DNA of 64,000 bases from Calliopum simillimum. Taxonomy: Eukaryota; Arthropoda; Insecta; Diptera; Lauxaniidae. Below, piece by piece: positions 47,144 to 58,570 of this stretch. The notes beneath the pieces were generated by a model. That model worked only from the letters and a program-made list of their open reading frames with translations, did no database searches and was not told the DNA's origin. The stretch covers positions 42,444,101-42,508,100 of the forward strand of contig OX638371.1 of assembly GCA_951812925.1 (NCBI GenBank). The letters are read 5' to 3'. A program made the translations under genes and the position numbers. Position 1 is the first letter of the stretch; each line of letters begins with the position of its first letter.

Positions 47144-48062
47144 ATTCTTGTGTTAAGTCGATGAATTTAACTATATTATCCTTACATCTGAGGTGTATCA
47201 TGTGTTCAGCAAACTTATGCAGGATATTGCGGGCAATATTTTTATATAAAATTTTAACCCTGTTTAACCCCCACATGTAGGTCATTTTTGCTCTTTTCTT
47301 AAAAAGGTACAAAAATTACACCCAAAACAGGGAAATATTGAGTCAGTATGTACTACAGAAATATTTGCTATAAAATTTCACTACTAGTTTCTAAGCACGT
47401 AAAGGTCGAAATTTGAGCCTGAAACCAAAAAAATCGTTAAAATCAATTAGGACTTTTCACATTGCATATTAATCACATCCCTGACGCGCTTACCTTAAGT
47501 TTTAAGAATTTTTCTTGTTTGGTAACTCTAAGTGAAATTTTTTGTAGAATATTTTTGAAAAATTTTTTAACCCATCGTGGCTCTTTTAGATAAAGGGGTC
47601 GAAAAGACCCATAAATACATTATATAATAGGTTAATGTATTCTAAGAAAATGATCGTTTTGTGATTTCGTTATGATCTTGTGAGAACGAGTTTTGTCCAA
47701 AATGTAGTTTTAGAGTTTTACACCCACTGGAAAATATTTATTGTTAGAACTGCTTACTGATTTTAACGATTTTTTTGCTTCCGGGATAAAATTTTGCTTT
47801 TTTAGTGTTCAGCAACTAGTAGTGAAATTGTATAGCAAATATTTCTGTAGTACATACTGACTCAATATTCCCATGTTTTAGGTGTCATTTTTCTACCTTT
47901 TTAAGAAAAACGCAAAAATGGCCCACATATGGAGGTTGTACAGGGTTAAAATTTTCCACAAAAATATTCCCCGCAATATCCTGCAAAAGTTTGCTCAATA
48001 CATGATACACCTCAAATGTAAGGATCATATAGTTAAATTCATCGATTTAACACAAGAATCTT
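47144..48062. repeat. Diverged inverted repeat (about 310-bp arms)
   Basis: 47150-47450 is mirrored at 47750-48060, centre near 47602. Shared anchors include 'tcagtatgtactacagaaatatttgct' and 'gttaaattcatcga'. Several mismatches per 100 bp make it older than the 40.2-kb palindrome. The two mirrored open frames (47109-47312 minus, 47882-48109 plus) are the same sequence read on both arms and are not evidence of a gene. Confidence 0.75.
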
Positions 48063-48801
48063 TGAGGAGCCATAAAAAGAAAAAAATCACTGATACACAA
48101 ATTCGGTAAAATACGTGTCTTTTTATTTTTTATAACCTATCAGAAAAATTTTATGAGACCCCAGGGACAACAATTTTTTTTTTCGTTTTGTTGCACTGTG
48201 TAGTTTTCAAACAAAACTTCGAACATTATTCAAACAGAATTGCCACTGAAACGAATTTCAGTCACTCACTTTTTTCGAGATAGAGAATTAGGGCATTATT
48301 TTCTTCATTAATATATAGACTATCAATAGTATAGACGCGGTCAATAAGGCGGTTTTTAAGATCTTTTTAAAAGAATTGCAAAATATTATATATATTATCA
48401 TTTTTTTTGAAAAAGAATAAAAAATTTCTAAAAAACCAATTCATTTCGCCGAAACTAACAAACCGACCAAAATCATAGGAAATTTATTTACCTTTAATTT
48501 GACATATAATACATTTTAATATAGATATTGGTTCTTGAGATATATGTAATTAAGTGGAACCATCTTTTTTTTGGTCCGAAAATGACCGATATCTGGCGAC
48601 GTGAAAGAAAAAAAAAAAAAATATGATTTTCGGAATCAGCAGCCGATTTTACATAGGAAATGAATAATTGTATTCGAAGTTCATTTTGGCTGTAAACTAG
48701 TGTTACAAAACAATAAAAAAAATATGATTTTGAAACTTGCCTTTTATGAGGTATATTTTTTTGAAATTGACGTAATATGACCTAAAATTAATTTCTTACA
48801 G

Positions 48802-48966
48802 ATAAGTGATATTCATCAATTTTACACCCGAAATCATGATTTGCTGCTTGACATTGACATGGAATATAAAATGGGAATGGGGCCGTCGAGAGCCAGCGAA
48901 AAAGTTTTAACCATAAAAACGCTAGTGTTCGTTATTGTAACTATTATCAAAAATGCTCACTTTTAA
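48802..48966 (+). CDS. klg: klingon-like, terminal coding exon
   Basis: Acceptor TTTCTTACAG, phase 0 entry, 54 codons and TAA at 48964-48966. Spliced to the FN3 exon it reads RYGWNE-ISDIHQFYTRNHD, closing the FN3 domain, then LDIDMEYKMGMG and a hydrophobic end LVFVIVTIIKNAHF. The short hydrophobic C-terminus after a small-residue stretch (GPSRAS) fits a GPI-anchor signal, as known for klingon. The exon is short and below usual ORF cut-offs. It was found by frame, phase and family fit. Confidence 0.82.
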   Translation: MSDIHQFYTRNHDLLLDIDMEYKMGMGPSRASEKVLTIKTLVFVIVTIIKNAHF

Positions 48967-49680
48967 TGCCCTATCGTTAAAAGATTGTTTTACTTTTCTT
49001 TTATAATTAATTTTAAAAATGTGCCTTATACTTAAAAAACATAATTTTTATTAAAAACTAAATTAAATGCATATGTATTATGTAGACATATTTTAATCGG
49101 TACTCAGTTTAGTTTTCTTATCAGTATACTTTTTATTGACGATCTGTTATTTATTTAGTACAAGTTTTACTTCAAATTATTTAATTAAATATTGACATAA
49201 GAAATTATTACTATGTTTAAAATATAACCCAACGGATAAAGTAAAGCGCAATATTGTAGTTTCGTTAGTGCGCACCATGTTGTATTAAATTTAGTTAAGT
49301 AGTTTGTAATTAAATACAATACTTATTATTAGTTTATATAATACATTGCTAAGTAAAAGTTGGCTGTTTTTGGGCGTATAAACACAAATTATACTTTATT
49401 ATTTGCTCATACCCTTAAAATACTCGGAATATTATTTTTCTCCTTACCATCAATTAAAAATCAACAAATACTTTAGAAAGACTGATTGGTTACTATTAGT
49501 GACCATAAGTATAAAATGTTGACAGTAATATGTGCTAAGAGGAGCACGCGGCCGAAATAAACCGTATTCATTGAACGCAATCTTTCGTGATAACTTTTGT
49601 TACCTCCTTAACTTTCCCGAATCTTGGCATTAATATTTTTCCTATCTTTAATATATAACGTGAATAAATATTCCCGGGGA
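48967..49680 (+). other. Probable 3' UTR of the klingon-like gene
   Basis: AT-rich sequence after the stop codon. AATAAA occurs at 49556-49561 and 49663-49668. Either could be the polyadenylation signal, but nothing in the sequence alone decides between them, and an earlier or later site is possible. Confidence 0.4.
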
Positions 49681-49852
49681 ATTTTTCTCAGACTGCCGTG
49701 CATTCTCTATAGCACCTTTTTTTCTTAAAATACATAAACGATTGGAAGTGACCAACACTTGCATTTTTTTGTTTTTCATAAGAATAAAGCAAGAAACAGA
49801 TAAAAATTATGCATGCATCAAGAATTGTCAAATTGAAGTCATGTCTGCTTAT

Positions 49853-49896
49853 AAGAGCGCCCAGATAGAAAGTATGCTTTAAATTTGGGCGCTCTT
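49853..49896. other. Short GC-stemmed hairpin
   Basis: AAGAGCGCCCA (49853-49863) pairs perfectly with TGGGCGCTCTT (49886-49896). Pairing extends about three bases inward, leaving a roughly 16-nt loop. The GC-rich stem stands out in AT-rich surroundings. It could be a terminator-like fold, a small RNA precursor or chance; the stem is short for a microRNA. Confidence 0.45.
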
Positions 49897-51460
49897 CGCA
49901 ACGCAATCAAATAAAACGATGCGCAGTCAAGATTTGTGTCAGCCCAGTGGAAAATGTGTCATTATCTCCAAAGTCTTGTATAACAGTTTTTTTATCACAA
50001 TTTTTTGTCAATGTGAATGGTTGACAGCCTTCGAATGCTCTTTTCAGCGACTTAGCTCATATTTACATAATATGTTCATGTTTTCGTGTTTGATAGGCCG
50101 GTTTCGCTTTCATGTTTTGTTTTACGCAAAACTCCTTTACTACAGAAAACTCATTTATTTTTGAAAAAGAGGGCTTTCAAGAAGCTTCCTTAGTTCATTA
50201 ATAAATTTGCATGTAACTAAGTTTGCTATTTACGAATATTATCGTGATAGGCAACGACTTCGTTTCTTCACCGACAAAAAGTGTGCAGTGTAAGAGCTTT
50301 AAAAGCTGAGATGGCAAGATCTAAGGATTACCTTTTGTTACACTCTTTTCTGTGCCCCTATACTGCTTTAAGTAATCTGTTGAAGAGCAATGTTATAACC
50401 TACAAACGAATGTGAATATCTTTAGGGTAGTAATCTTAATTTTAGTATCTTTATACAGTAATTTTTATCTTGAAAAATCAAGTGATTCAAATTTTCTGTT
50501 TTTGTTTTTTTAAAAATTTGTACAAATCACAGTTTTAATTTTAAGCAGAATATAACATATAGTATGACTGAAGACGTTGTTCTTTGCAATAAAAAATTTA
50601 TCATTCTTGTAATTTTTTAAAATATGGTAAAAAGGGTATTTTATGTTTCGCTTACCGTTTTTTTTTTTTTCTCACAAAGAAAACAGAAAGATTAGTATAA
50701 GAATATTTTTTAAAATCTTTATTTTATTATTCTTAATTGTTCGATACGACTGGAAAGAGTTAAGAGAATACGGGTCAAAAGTAAAAAATGGTTTTTTATA
50801 GTTAATTATTTTGAAGATACAGAGCAGAAATTCAATAAGACAAAAAGTCTTGTAGATTACAACTTTAGGCCGCTAAATGGCACCAGCCAATCTGAAGACA
50901 TTTTTTTATGGCTGCTGTCAAACTTCAACGAAAAAGAAAATCAAGTGGTGACAACATAGTAGATCCAAACTAGCCGAATTCACAAAATGAAGAATACAAC
51001 TTTAAGTTGAGTCCTGTTAACAGGTAACCAACAAATACTTTCAGAACTGTATCAACGACGAATATCATCGCTGGCCGCTCATCGTATCATTCAATTGTTG
51101 TCAGAAGACACCAAGAAACAAGAAGGAGAACAGTCAAGAATACCTTTTTGTTTTTTTGGCAATGGCAAATGAATGAGTGTTTTTGAATTTCTTTCCGGAT
51201 CATTTTAGGACTTCGCTGGGAGGGCGCAAATTGAACTGAACATCATTGTATGCCTTCGCATTGAAGTTACAATCCGAAAAAAAAAACATAATTTCATCCC
51301 CCCGTTAGGAAGAAACAGAAATAAAATTTGTGGGAACAATAAAATTTATGAAATGAAAATAAAAGTGCGAGCACAGTTATACCAAATGTTGGGAAAAAAG
51401 GTTGCTAATCTGTATTAATATGTTTATCCAATGGGGTGGCTAGGGTCATCTGGAAGGACT
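49897..51460. other. Intergenic sequence, no gene recognised
   Basis: AT-rich with T-runs. Short frames (49919-50164 plus) have no recognisable motif. About 50820-51140 is less AT-rich, but all frames contain stops. Confidence 0.4.
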
Positions 51461-51467
51461 GGCTTAA

Positions 51468-51603
51468 TGCGAAGTCACACGAAGGGCACGGGCAGGCAGG
51501 GCACTTCGAGTTTGCGGAGCGAAACGGTGCTCTTCGTTTCCCTCCGTTTGCCTACAAATTCTAAGTGCCCTACGTGCCCGTGTCCTTCGTGTGAGTTCGC
51601 ATT
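51468..51603. repeat. GC-rich inverted repeat
   Basis: The left arm with TGCGAAGTCACACGAAGGGC and GGGCAGGCAGGGCACTT pairs with the right arm AAGTGCCCTACGTGCCCGTG and CCTTCGTGTGAGTTCGCA, about 40 bp each. Base composition is far from the surrounding 70% A+T. It is too short for a gene. The open frame across it (51431-51625) is a by-product. Confidence 0.7.
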
Positions 51604-51882
51604 TACGAAGACGATATCGCTATAGGATAGTCCTATCTCAACTTGAGTCCTATCTTAACTTAAGTCATATCTCAACTTAACTTATGATTGCAAACAAAAA
51701 CTTTAATGTGGATGAGAAAGACTCCGCAACTCGCGGTGACGAATAGTTGAAATTGCAACGAACTGCATTAACAAAAAAATCAGACATTTTTTTCATTAAC
51801 TCAATTGAGGTACAGGATATTAGAACCCCTACTTTTGCCTAATTTCTGTATTTCCATTTTTGTCGTACGTTGAATTTCTAAT

Positions 51883-52292
51883 TATGACTGTCCAGTGGAA
51901 TAGGTACCTTATCTTCACTCACAAAATTTAGCGGTACAGATAAAAATAAGATATAGGCTTCTATTTTCCCGGTTTTCAGTTTAGTGCTTAGACATGTTCT
52001 GAACATTTTACAACTGATTTGAGGTCGATTATCATATTACAAATACCAATAAAAGCGGTGTTGCAGAACCTCTTCCCTGTAAAAATTGATAATTGACAAA
52101 CTTTGAACTTCGATATCTACAAAGTTTTTCATATTACAATTTCAAAATGCCCCAACATAGTAAATTTTTTGAGTTTTCCAGCGATCGAGTTGTCATATTA
52201 TTCAAAATTGTATGTTTTTTTTTTTAGAAAATGCAAATAAATGGATTTTTATTTTGTGAAGATAAGATACCTTTTCCACTGGACGGTCACAA
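51883..52292. repeat. Inverted repeat, MITE-like (about 410 bp)
   Basis: ATTATGACTGTCCAGTGGAA followed by ATCTTCACTCACAAAAT on the left is mirrored by ATTTTGTGAAGATAAGATAC and TTCCACTGGACGGTCA on the right. The centre is not paired. No target duplication was confirmed. Confidence 0.6.
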
Positions 52293-53040
52293 TTGACGTT
52301 CCAGCCGTATCAAAGAGGACTTTTAAGAAACTTATAGTTCTTGAACTACAATGTGAATATGTAATTTTATTTAACTGATTAGAGTAAGTATTTAAGCTAA
52401 AACATTAATTCTATTAAGATGAATGTATTTATAAAATCGGTAAAATTAATATCTTGATGCCAATAGGTGTTAAAATGTACTAATTTTTTATAATTTATAT
52501 GAATGTATTTTAATCAAGAGAATGGATTTTTGTTATCCTCCTCTTAAAACAGTAAAGAAAAAATAAAACACAAAAACATGATTAAATATGATTTTAAATT
52601 ATAATTTCCCCAGTATACATATGTAAGTCGCTTTTCTATTGTAAAAAAAAAAATTGTGAAATTAAAGGTACACAAGTAATTTTAATTGAATTTAAGCATA
52701 AAAATAAGCCAGTATTTAGAATTTTATAGCATACATTGACATTCCAAATGTGTGCTATGCGTAGGTGTCACGAATCTCAATGCTAAATAAAAATAAGACA
52801 AAATACATTAATGAAACACTATGATAGATATCAGAGATCATAAATTAAAATAAATATGTTTATTTTATTCGATCTTTTAATATTCTAATAAATTAATTCT
52901 TTGTTGTAATGCCAACTTAAAAAATTAAAATTAATATTAGTGTAGATCAGGCTGAGCTCTTAACTAGGAAAATGGAGTTTCTTTAATTTATGATAATAAA
53001 TTAATCGGCCTTATCTAATATTAAGATTAATTTTTCCTGT
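52293..53040. other. AT-rich intergenic sequence
   Basis: No coding or repeat structure is recognised. Base composition is strongly AT. Confidence 0.4.
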
Positions 53041-53343
53041 TGACCCGAAAGGCTGTCAGGAGGTCTTTATCTAAAAATGTTGGGAAAATGGAGATTTCTG
53101 ATAATATACGGGAGAGTACATATATCAGAAGTAGTAGATTTAGATTAGCGATTTAGACTTTTTAACCCACTCTGTCGCCACGACCCACATACGATTTTTC
53201 TGAATTTTATTTCAGCATATTTGGAAATATGCCCCGTAACATATTTACTACTTCTGAATTATGTACTCTCCCGTATATTATAAGAAATTTCCATTTTCCC
53301 AACATTTTTAGATAAAATGACCTCCTGACACCCTCTCGGGTCG
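53041..53343. repeat. Inverted repeat with about 100-bp arms
   Basis: 53041-53140 is mirrored at 53245-53343. Shared anchors are TGACCCGA...CTGTCAGGAGGTC at the outside and ATATACGGGAGAGTACAT inside. The loop is about 100 bp. Likely a small foldback MITE; no duplication was confirmed. Confidence 0.7.
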
Positions 53344-53689
53344 AATTTTTTTTGTTCACCTATTGGGAATTTAATTTTATGCGTCTAGGGATATATTCCA
53401 CCACATTTGGTTATTGAACATGAAAAAAAAATGTTTCTTAAAACCTGGGTCATATATAGATTATTTTCGGATATTCCCATATTATGAAATGCAGTTGTAG
53501 TTACGCGCGCAGTTTTCTTAAAAAAAATTAAAATTTTTTGTAATTTATATAGTAAGTAGTAATATGTATTTACATTGCTGATGCAAGAGTTCCGAAATTT
53601 GAGGCAATTTCAGGAACAAGTGGCATATCAGATGAAATTCTTTATTATGTTAATAAAACTATAGGTTAATAACATATTTTTTGGAAAAC

Positions 53690-54065
53690 ACACACTGGGC
53701 TTGAACAGTCGATAGGTGTGATGAAAATGTCGACAAAATCCGTGAATGGAGTTTCATTTGTACTAGTTTAGTGGTCTAAAAAATGCAAACCCCGAAATCG
53801 TAGCTGCTCATCTCCGCGAAATATCGCAATAATACATATTCCATTCGGATTCAGCATTGCAAAATACATTTAAAATAAATGCTTTTATATTTGTTTGTTG
53901 TGTTTCTTTTTTTCATTTTTTTTTATTATATATGGAACATGTATTTTTGCGATATTTCGCGGAGATGAGCAGCTACGATTTCGGGGCTTACATTTTTTAG
54001 GCCACTTAACTAGCGCAAATGAAACATTTTCATCACACCTATCGACTGTTCAACCCCAGTGTGAA
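53690..54065. repeat. Inverted repeat with about 150-bp arms
   Basis: 53693-53850 is mirrored at 53927-54065. The anchors are TTGAACAGTCGATAGGTGTG and ATCTCCGCGAAATATCGCAA with their inverses. The loop is T-rich. A foldback MITE is the simplest reading. The open frame at 53895-54089 lies on one arm. Confidence 0.7.
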
Positions 54066-54364
54066 CATAACATTTTTTCGAAAAAATAATGTAATTTTCG
54101 AAAAATCGTCCTATCTATTCATCAGATTGAAGATGTTCGTGCATCAAGTTTGAGACAGTGGCTCCCAACTAAAACTGGTTTTCTAAAAACTAAAATCAGA
54201 TCTTCCCATGGCCAAATCTCTGACACTTTTATTTATTTTTAGTTTTTATTTATTTATGTATTCCAAAGTAATATTAGAAGCCTTGTTGGCCAAAATATTA
54301 CACAAAGCATGAAACAGGTTCGAGTACTTAAAACTACTTACAACAGAATTCAGCGTTAAGTATA

Positions 54365-55250
54365 AGGTTGCCTAAAAAGAAAAATCGGAAAAGTGAGCTA
54401 AGTTAAACCATTTCTTTTTTTATGTATCAAAATAACTTTATTGAGTCCTTTGTAATTGACCACCTTTCGCCATCTTTCGAGAAAAACCATAATACCTTTT
54501 TGCAATCCTCTGGCAAATTCAACTTAACGCCATCAAGATAGTACTGCAACGTGTGAAACAAATAGTAATCCGAAGGTGCAAGGTCTGGGCTGTGTGATGC
54601 ATTAAAACTTCCCAGCCATGCTACCTCAGTTTTTGGCGAGTCATAATAAAGTATGTGGTCTAGCGTTCTCGTGATGAAAGACGACGCCCTTTCTGTTGAC
54701 TGATTCCGGACGTTTTTCCTTGCGCGTCATTCATTCAATCTTGTTAATTGTTGACAGTACAGTTCCGAATTAATCGTTTGGCCACGCGGAAGCAGCTCGT
54801 AGTACACAGGACCCTTGTAAACAAACGAAATACTAAGCAAAATATTCCTTGGCGTCAGCTCCGGCTTTGCGACGGTTTGGGGAGGCTCACCTCGTTTTGA
54901 CCATGATCTTTTTCGCATATTATTATCAGTAGTAATCCATTTTTCGTCACCAGTAACCAATCTGAGCAAAAATGGCTCGAGATCAATCCGTTTCAGAAGA
55001 GATTCACGTACTGAAATGTGTGCCTTATAGTACTTTTCGAAGAAATAACATAAAATGTAACGAATTTTTCCGATTCTGCACTCATTTTAGTGATGTTAAG
55101 ACAGTTGAATAATGAAGGCATGTCAAAAGGTAAAAATTGTTTAAGAACCTCAGAGACGTCAGCTACCTTTAACAACAAAGAGTACTTACAGAGGCATCAT
55201 AATTTAAACTTTCCTATTTCACTTTTCTGAACTTGCTTTTTAGGCAACCT
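54365..55250 (-). mobile_element. Internally deleted mariner transposon
   Basis: 886 bp with inverted ends AGGTTGCCTAAAAAG on both sides, continuing with 'gaaaagtga', and TA at 54363-54364 and 55251-55252. Full mariners are about 1.3 kb, so roughly 400 bp has been lost, mainly the transposase N-terminal half. Ends, target site and encoded protein all agree on mariner. Confidence 0.92.
54430..55150 (-). pseudogene. mariner transposase fragment
   Basis: Minus strand: LRLVTGDEKWITTDNNMRKRSW, with the mariner signature 'VTGDEKWI' holding the first catalytic aspartate, then GPVYYELLPRGQTINSELYCQQL. Past a stop near 54727 comes SHSPDLAPSDYYLF, the signature 'SPDLAPSDYHLF'-like block with the third aspartate. 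The 'HDNARPH' block with the second aspartate is degraded. The N-terminal DNA-binding half is missing. Confidence 0.9.
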
Positions 55251-55252
55251 TA

Positions 55253-57097
55253 TAAATACATAAGGACTTAAATGATATACGGCTTCCCTATCCAATGAAA
55301 GAGAATAAAAGAATAAGATTAACATTTTCATTAACACATTTGACACTCATTCTTCTACCCAGCACATATAAACTCAAAAAATGTATCGCTTACGAAATCA
55401 GTAACAAAAGAGACGAATCTAAACACATATGAGGCGCATTACTTATACTGAAGCGGTTTTAAAGTAAATGAGATTTGATATTAATTTACGATCTTTGATA
55501 AATACATGACATCATTTATGTAAGTAGTTTTCAACTTATATGTATGTGAGAATAAAATATACAAGCAGCACCGAAGTAACTATGTATTTTATAATGTAGT
55601 AAAACGTCGCATTAGGTATTAAGTTAAATAAATAACGTATAGTCCTTTAAACATGAAATGTACAATATAAACAAACATAAATCCATTTAAATAATTATTT
55701 TGATCAAAATTCAAAGAGATGCAATCCTAATATAAGTTGCTTATCAAAATTATAGCATACTCTTAAAATTTTCTTTTAAACTACGCCAAAAATGTAGTGT
55801 TAGTGTTTCTGCAAAAACCAAAAATGACAAATAAACGTCCAAAGGATAAGCTTCAAAATGTATATATTTTTTATATATTTAGCACAGCATTGAGAAAGAG
55901 TTGTTGCTTTTAGTCAGAATACACACAGTAAGCCAATGCAATTATCAGCCGTGTTTCTTTTGACGCGTTTATATAATTAATTATGCATGACAAAAAAAAC
56001 GTGCATCACACTTAAATACAACAATCGAAAGTTTGGCAGCACTGAAAAAAATTTGAAAGCTGACGGAAAAAAAAAAATAACATAAAATAAATAAATGTCA
56101 ACATTTTGACGAAAAACATTTCGTTTGAGAGAGAGGGATGCACGGAGAAGATAGAGGGGATTTTGTTTCACGTACATGAGACACGCTTTGTGCTTGTCAT
56201 TCGTATTGAGAAATTTGTAATTTGTCATAAGAAAACATTCAAACGAGTTGACATGTCGCCGAGAAACATATTTTGCGTGTAAACGAAAACGAAACATCAA
56301 AAGAGAATTGATAATGTTTTTCATAGAAATGTTTCCTAATCTAAATATGGACAAACAAATTGTTATTTACATTTTATCTTGCTTTGCCATTTTTTACAAT
56401 CAATTTTTCTGACTTTTTGTTTAATTTTTTGTATTTTTGTTCGAAATTTATCAACAAATACTCATCTTTGACGGGCAGCACTTGCTTTTATCCATTTAAG
56501 ATATAAGCGACGTTTGTTATCGCCAACTATCGCTTCATACAAATATCAAAAATTGTTTCAATTATTTTTTTTTATTTTCTTCATATTTTCACTTTTCAAT
56601 GCACAAATAATTTAGTTTTCACAATCAACAAAAAATTGACAGCTTAAAATGTTTGCTCTCGCACATCAATTTTAATTTTTTCGAAAACTGTTACGTGCGT
56701 GATATCTCATCTCGCAGACGCAGTATTGTAAATTGCCCCATTCGTCCACGTGTATTGAATATTTTTTTGACAGCTAGAGCGTCGCGCACGCACGCTTCTC
56801 GCACAATTGTATCTTGGGCTTTAATGAAGGTTAGTATCCAATTTAGTCCCCTTGCGATTTTCAAACGGTGAAAATGCTCTTTTCACTGAATTTATAAGTT
56901 GAAAAACAAGTTTAGCCAAATTTCAGTGAAAAGTAGTCGTAGGCGTACAATTATTGCAAATTTTTTGAAAAACCTTTCGTATTATGGTGAAATACGCTTT
57001 TAGGATGAAACCAATCCTTTCCTGATGCGATAAAGGCCAATTTGCGGAAATAACGGGCACTTTATTTTCATTATACGCCCAAATTACTTTTAGTCTA
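55253..57097. other. Intergenic sequence with a GC-richer patch
   Basis: No protein domain is recognised. About 56640-56850 is richer in CG dinucleotides (gtcgcgcacgcacgcttctcgc) and ends near 'aatgaaggttagt', which could be a splice donor, so a 5' exon or promoter of another gene is possible but unproven. The minus-strand frame 55977-56354 lacks motifs. Confidence 0.35.
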
Positions 57098-57249
57098 AGA
57101 TACGAATGAGGAGAGATTTGCACCCATCTGTTTAATGGATGAAACCTATTTTATATGAAAGTAAATACGTTTAGAAACACTTTGTGAGTAGGTTGTCTAA
57201 AAAAATCCTGGCAAGGCTATGGTTCATTCCATATTGAAAAGTGCATTTT

Positions 57250-57745
57250 TTTGAAAAAATGCACCCATCTGTTTAATGAAAAAAATATATACCATTCGAA
57301 AGTTTAGAGCCTCTATCTACAATATATTAAAGTAGGGTTGCCTATTTTTTTCCTGGCAAGGCATAGGGTTGTCAGGCTTTAAAAGGTCGGCCAAAACCAC
57401 AAATTTGCACCCATCTGTTTAATGAAAAAATTATATACCATTCGAAAGCTTAGAGCCTCTACAATATGTTAAAGTAGGGTTGCCTATTTTTTTCCTGGCA
57501 AGGCATAGGGTTGTCAGGCTTTAAAAGGTAGGTCAATACCACAAATTTGCACTATGTGTTTAAAAAAAAAAATGTTTAAAATGTTTAAAAAATCTGTTTA
57601 ATGTAAAAATTATATACCAATCGAAAGTTTAAAGCCTCTACAATGTGTTTACGTAGAGTTGCCTATTTTTTTCCTGGCAAGGCATAGGGTTGCCAGGCTT
57701 TAAAAGGTCAGTCAATACCACAAATTTGCACTCATCTGTTTAATA
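57250..57745 (+). repeat. Tandem repeat of about 150 bp in palindrome arm
   Basis: Each unit runs 'tttgcacccatctgtttaatg', 'ataccattcgaaag', 'gcctctacaatat', 'agggttgcctatttttttcc', 'ggcaaggcatagggttg'. Three full units and partial ones are seen. The mirrored set lies at about 59325-59820. Confidence 0.85.
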
Positions 57746-58471
57746 AATAAATTTTGAGTTAAAATAAAGGTAATTTCATTGCGAACACGGTGATACAGGG
57801 TTGCCTGTGAAAAACTTGTTTTAAGCCAGGGTTGCCGATCTTTAAGAAATGAAATATTGGTACAAATGAAAATGTGCGACATAGAGATCCGAGCGAACTA
57901 TTTGGTTACGATGTATTCTTATCTTGAAAATTTTATTTGTTATATCATCAAGAGACAAAGAACAAACAAGTCAATAATTTTTCAAAACATAAAAAAAATG
58001 CATTTGTAAGTATTTTGGATTATGTTTTATTATATCTTTTTATATTTCTAAAAATGAAAAAAATTTTTAATTACATAACATTTTATTCTGAAGATCGCAA
58101 AATAATATCACACTTACATATAAATTGAACTTACATATATATACAACATTCTCACTATTTTAACAACAATAACAATATAGAGCTAATTTTAATTGTGGAA
58201 GACCCTAGCAAGTTGTGCGACTAAGTCTCCGCCATAATAAAGTGGTTTATGATGACTATTTAAAAATTATACTAATTTTATGAACTTTTAGTCATTACTT
58301 GCAAGAATATAAAATTCTATGCATTTTTGAACTTATAAAATCATGACAATTAGGATAGGAGAAAAAAACTACTAAACATGGCTATGGTGACATATGTTTC
58401 GGTTACCGCCACGTAACCATCATCAGATCAATTTATGTTTTCATTTAATTTATTTTAAATTAAATGAAATA

Positions 58472-58570
58472 ACAATTAAAACAGTTTATTGATAAATGCG
58501 CTGTGTAGAGAGATTGACTTCGAAGGTTCCTAGTTCAATCCCGGCCTCAGACAATAAGTAAAATTTTTCA
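58472..58570 (+). other. Palindrome spacer with tRNA-like sequence
   Basis: Contains GCGCTGTGTAGAGAGATTG, then GACTTCGAAGG, then TAGTTCAATCCCGGCC. The last part resembles a tRNA T-arm/B box (GTTCAANCC) and the first a weak A box. No proper acceptor or T stem can be paired, so this is at most a decayed tRNA or SINE head, and it may be chance. Confidence 0.3.

Larger units (their letters stand above)
44124..48801 (+). other. klingon-like last intron, rich in inserted elements
   Basis: A 4.7-kb intron between the FN3 exon and the terminal exon (AG at 48800-48801 after ATTTCTTAC). It carries a 9-bp-TSD element (44207-44805), a composite with a hAT MITE (44860-45650) and an inverted repeat (47144-48062). 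Stretches 45651-47143 and 48063-48801 show only AT-rich sequence with homopolymer runs. Confidence 0.8.

Noticed and set aside
47109..48109. Mirrored frames with 'RNILHKFAEHMIHLRCKD' suggesting a conserved peptide
   Set aside because: Both copies are arms of the 47144-48062 inverted repeat. Similarity is at DNA level and no further family context is seen.
55977..56354. 125-codon minus-strand frame
   Set aside because: Biased to F, L and N as expected for chance frames in AT-rich DNA, with no motif or splice context.
56653..56871. A first exon of another gene in the CG-richer patch
   Set aside because: The donor-like 'aaggttagt' is suggestive, but there is no second exon, start context or domain to support it.
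58472..58570. A functional tRNA gene in the palindrome spacer
   Set aside because: Only B-box-like sequence is present. The T stem, anticodon stem and acceptor stem do not pair.
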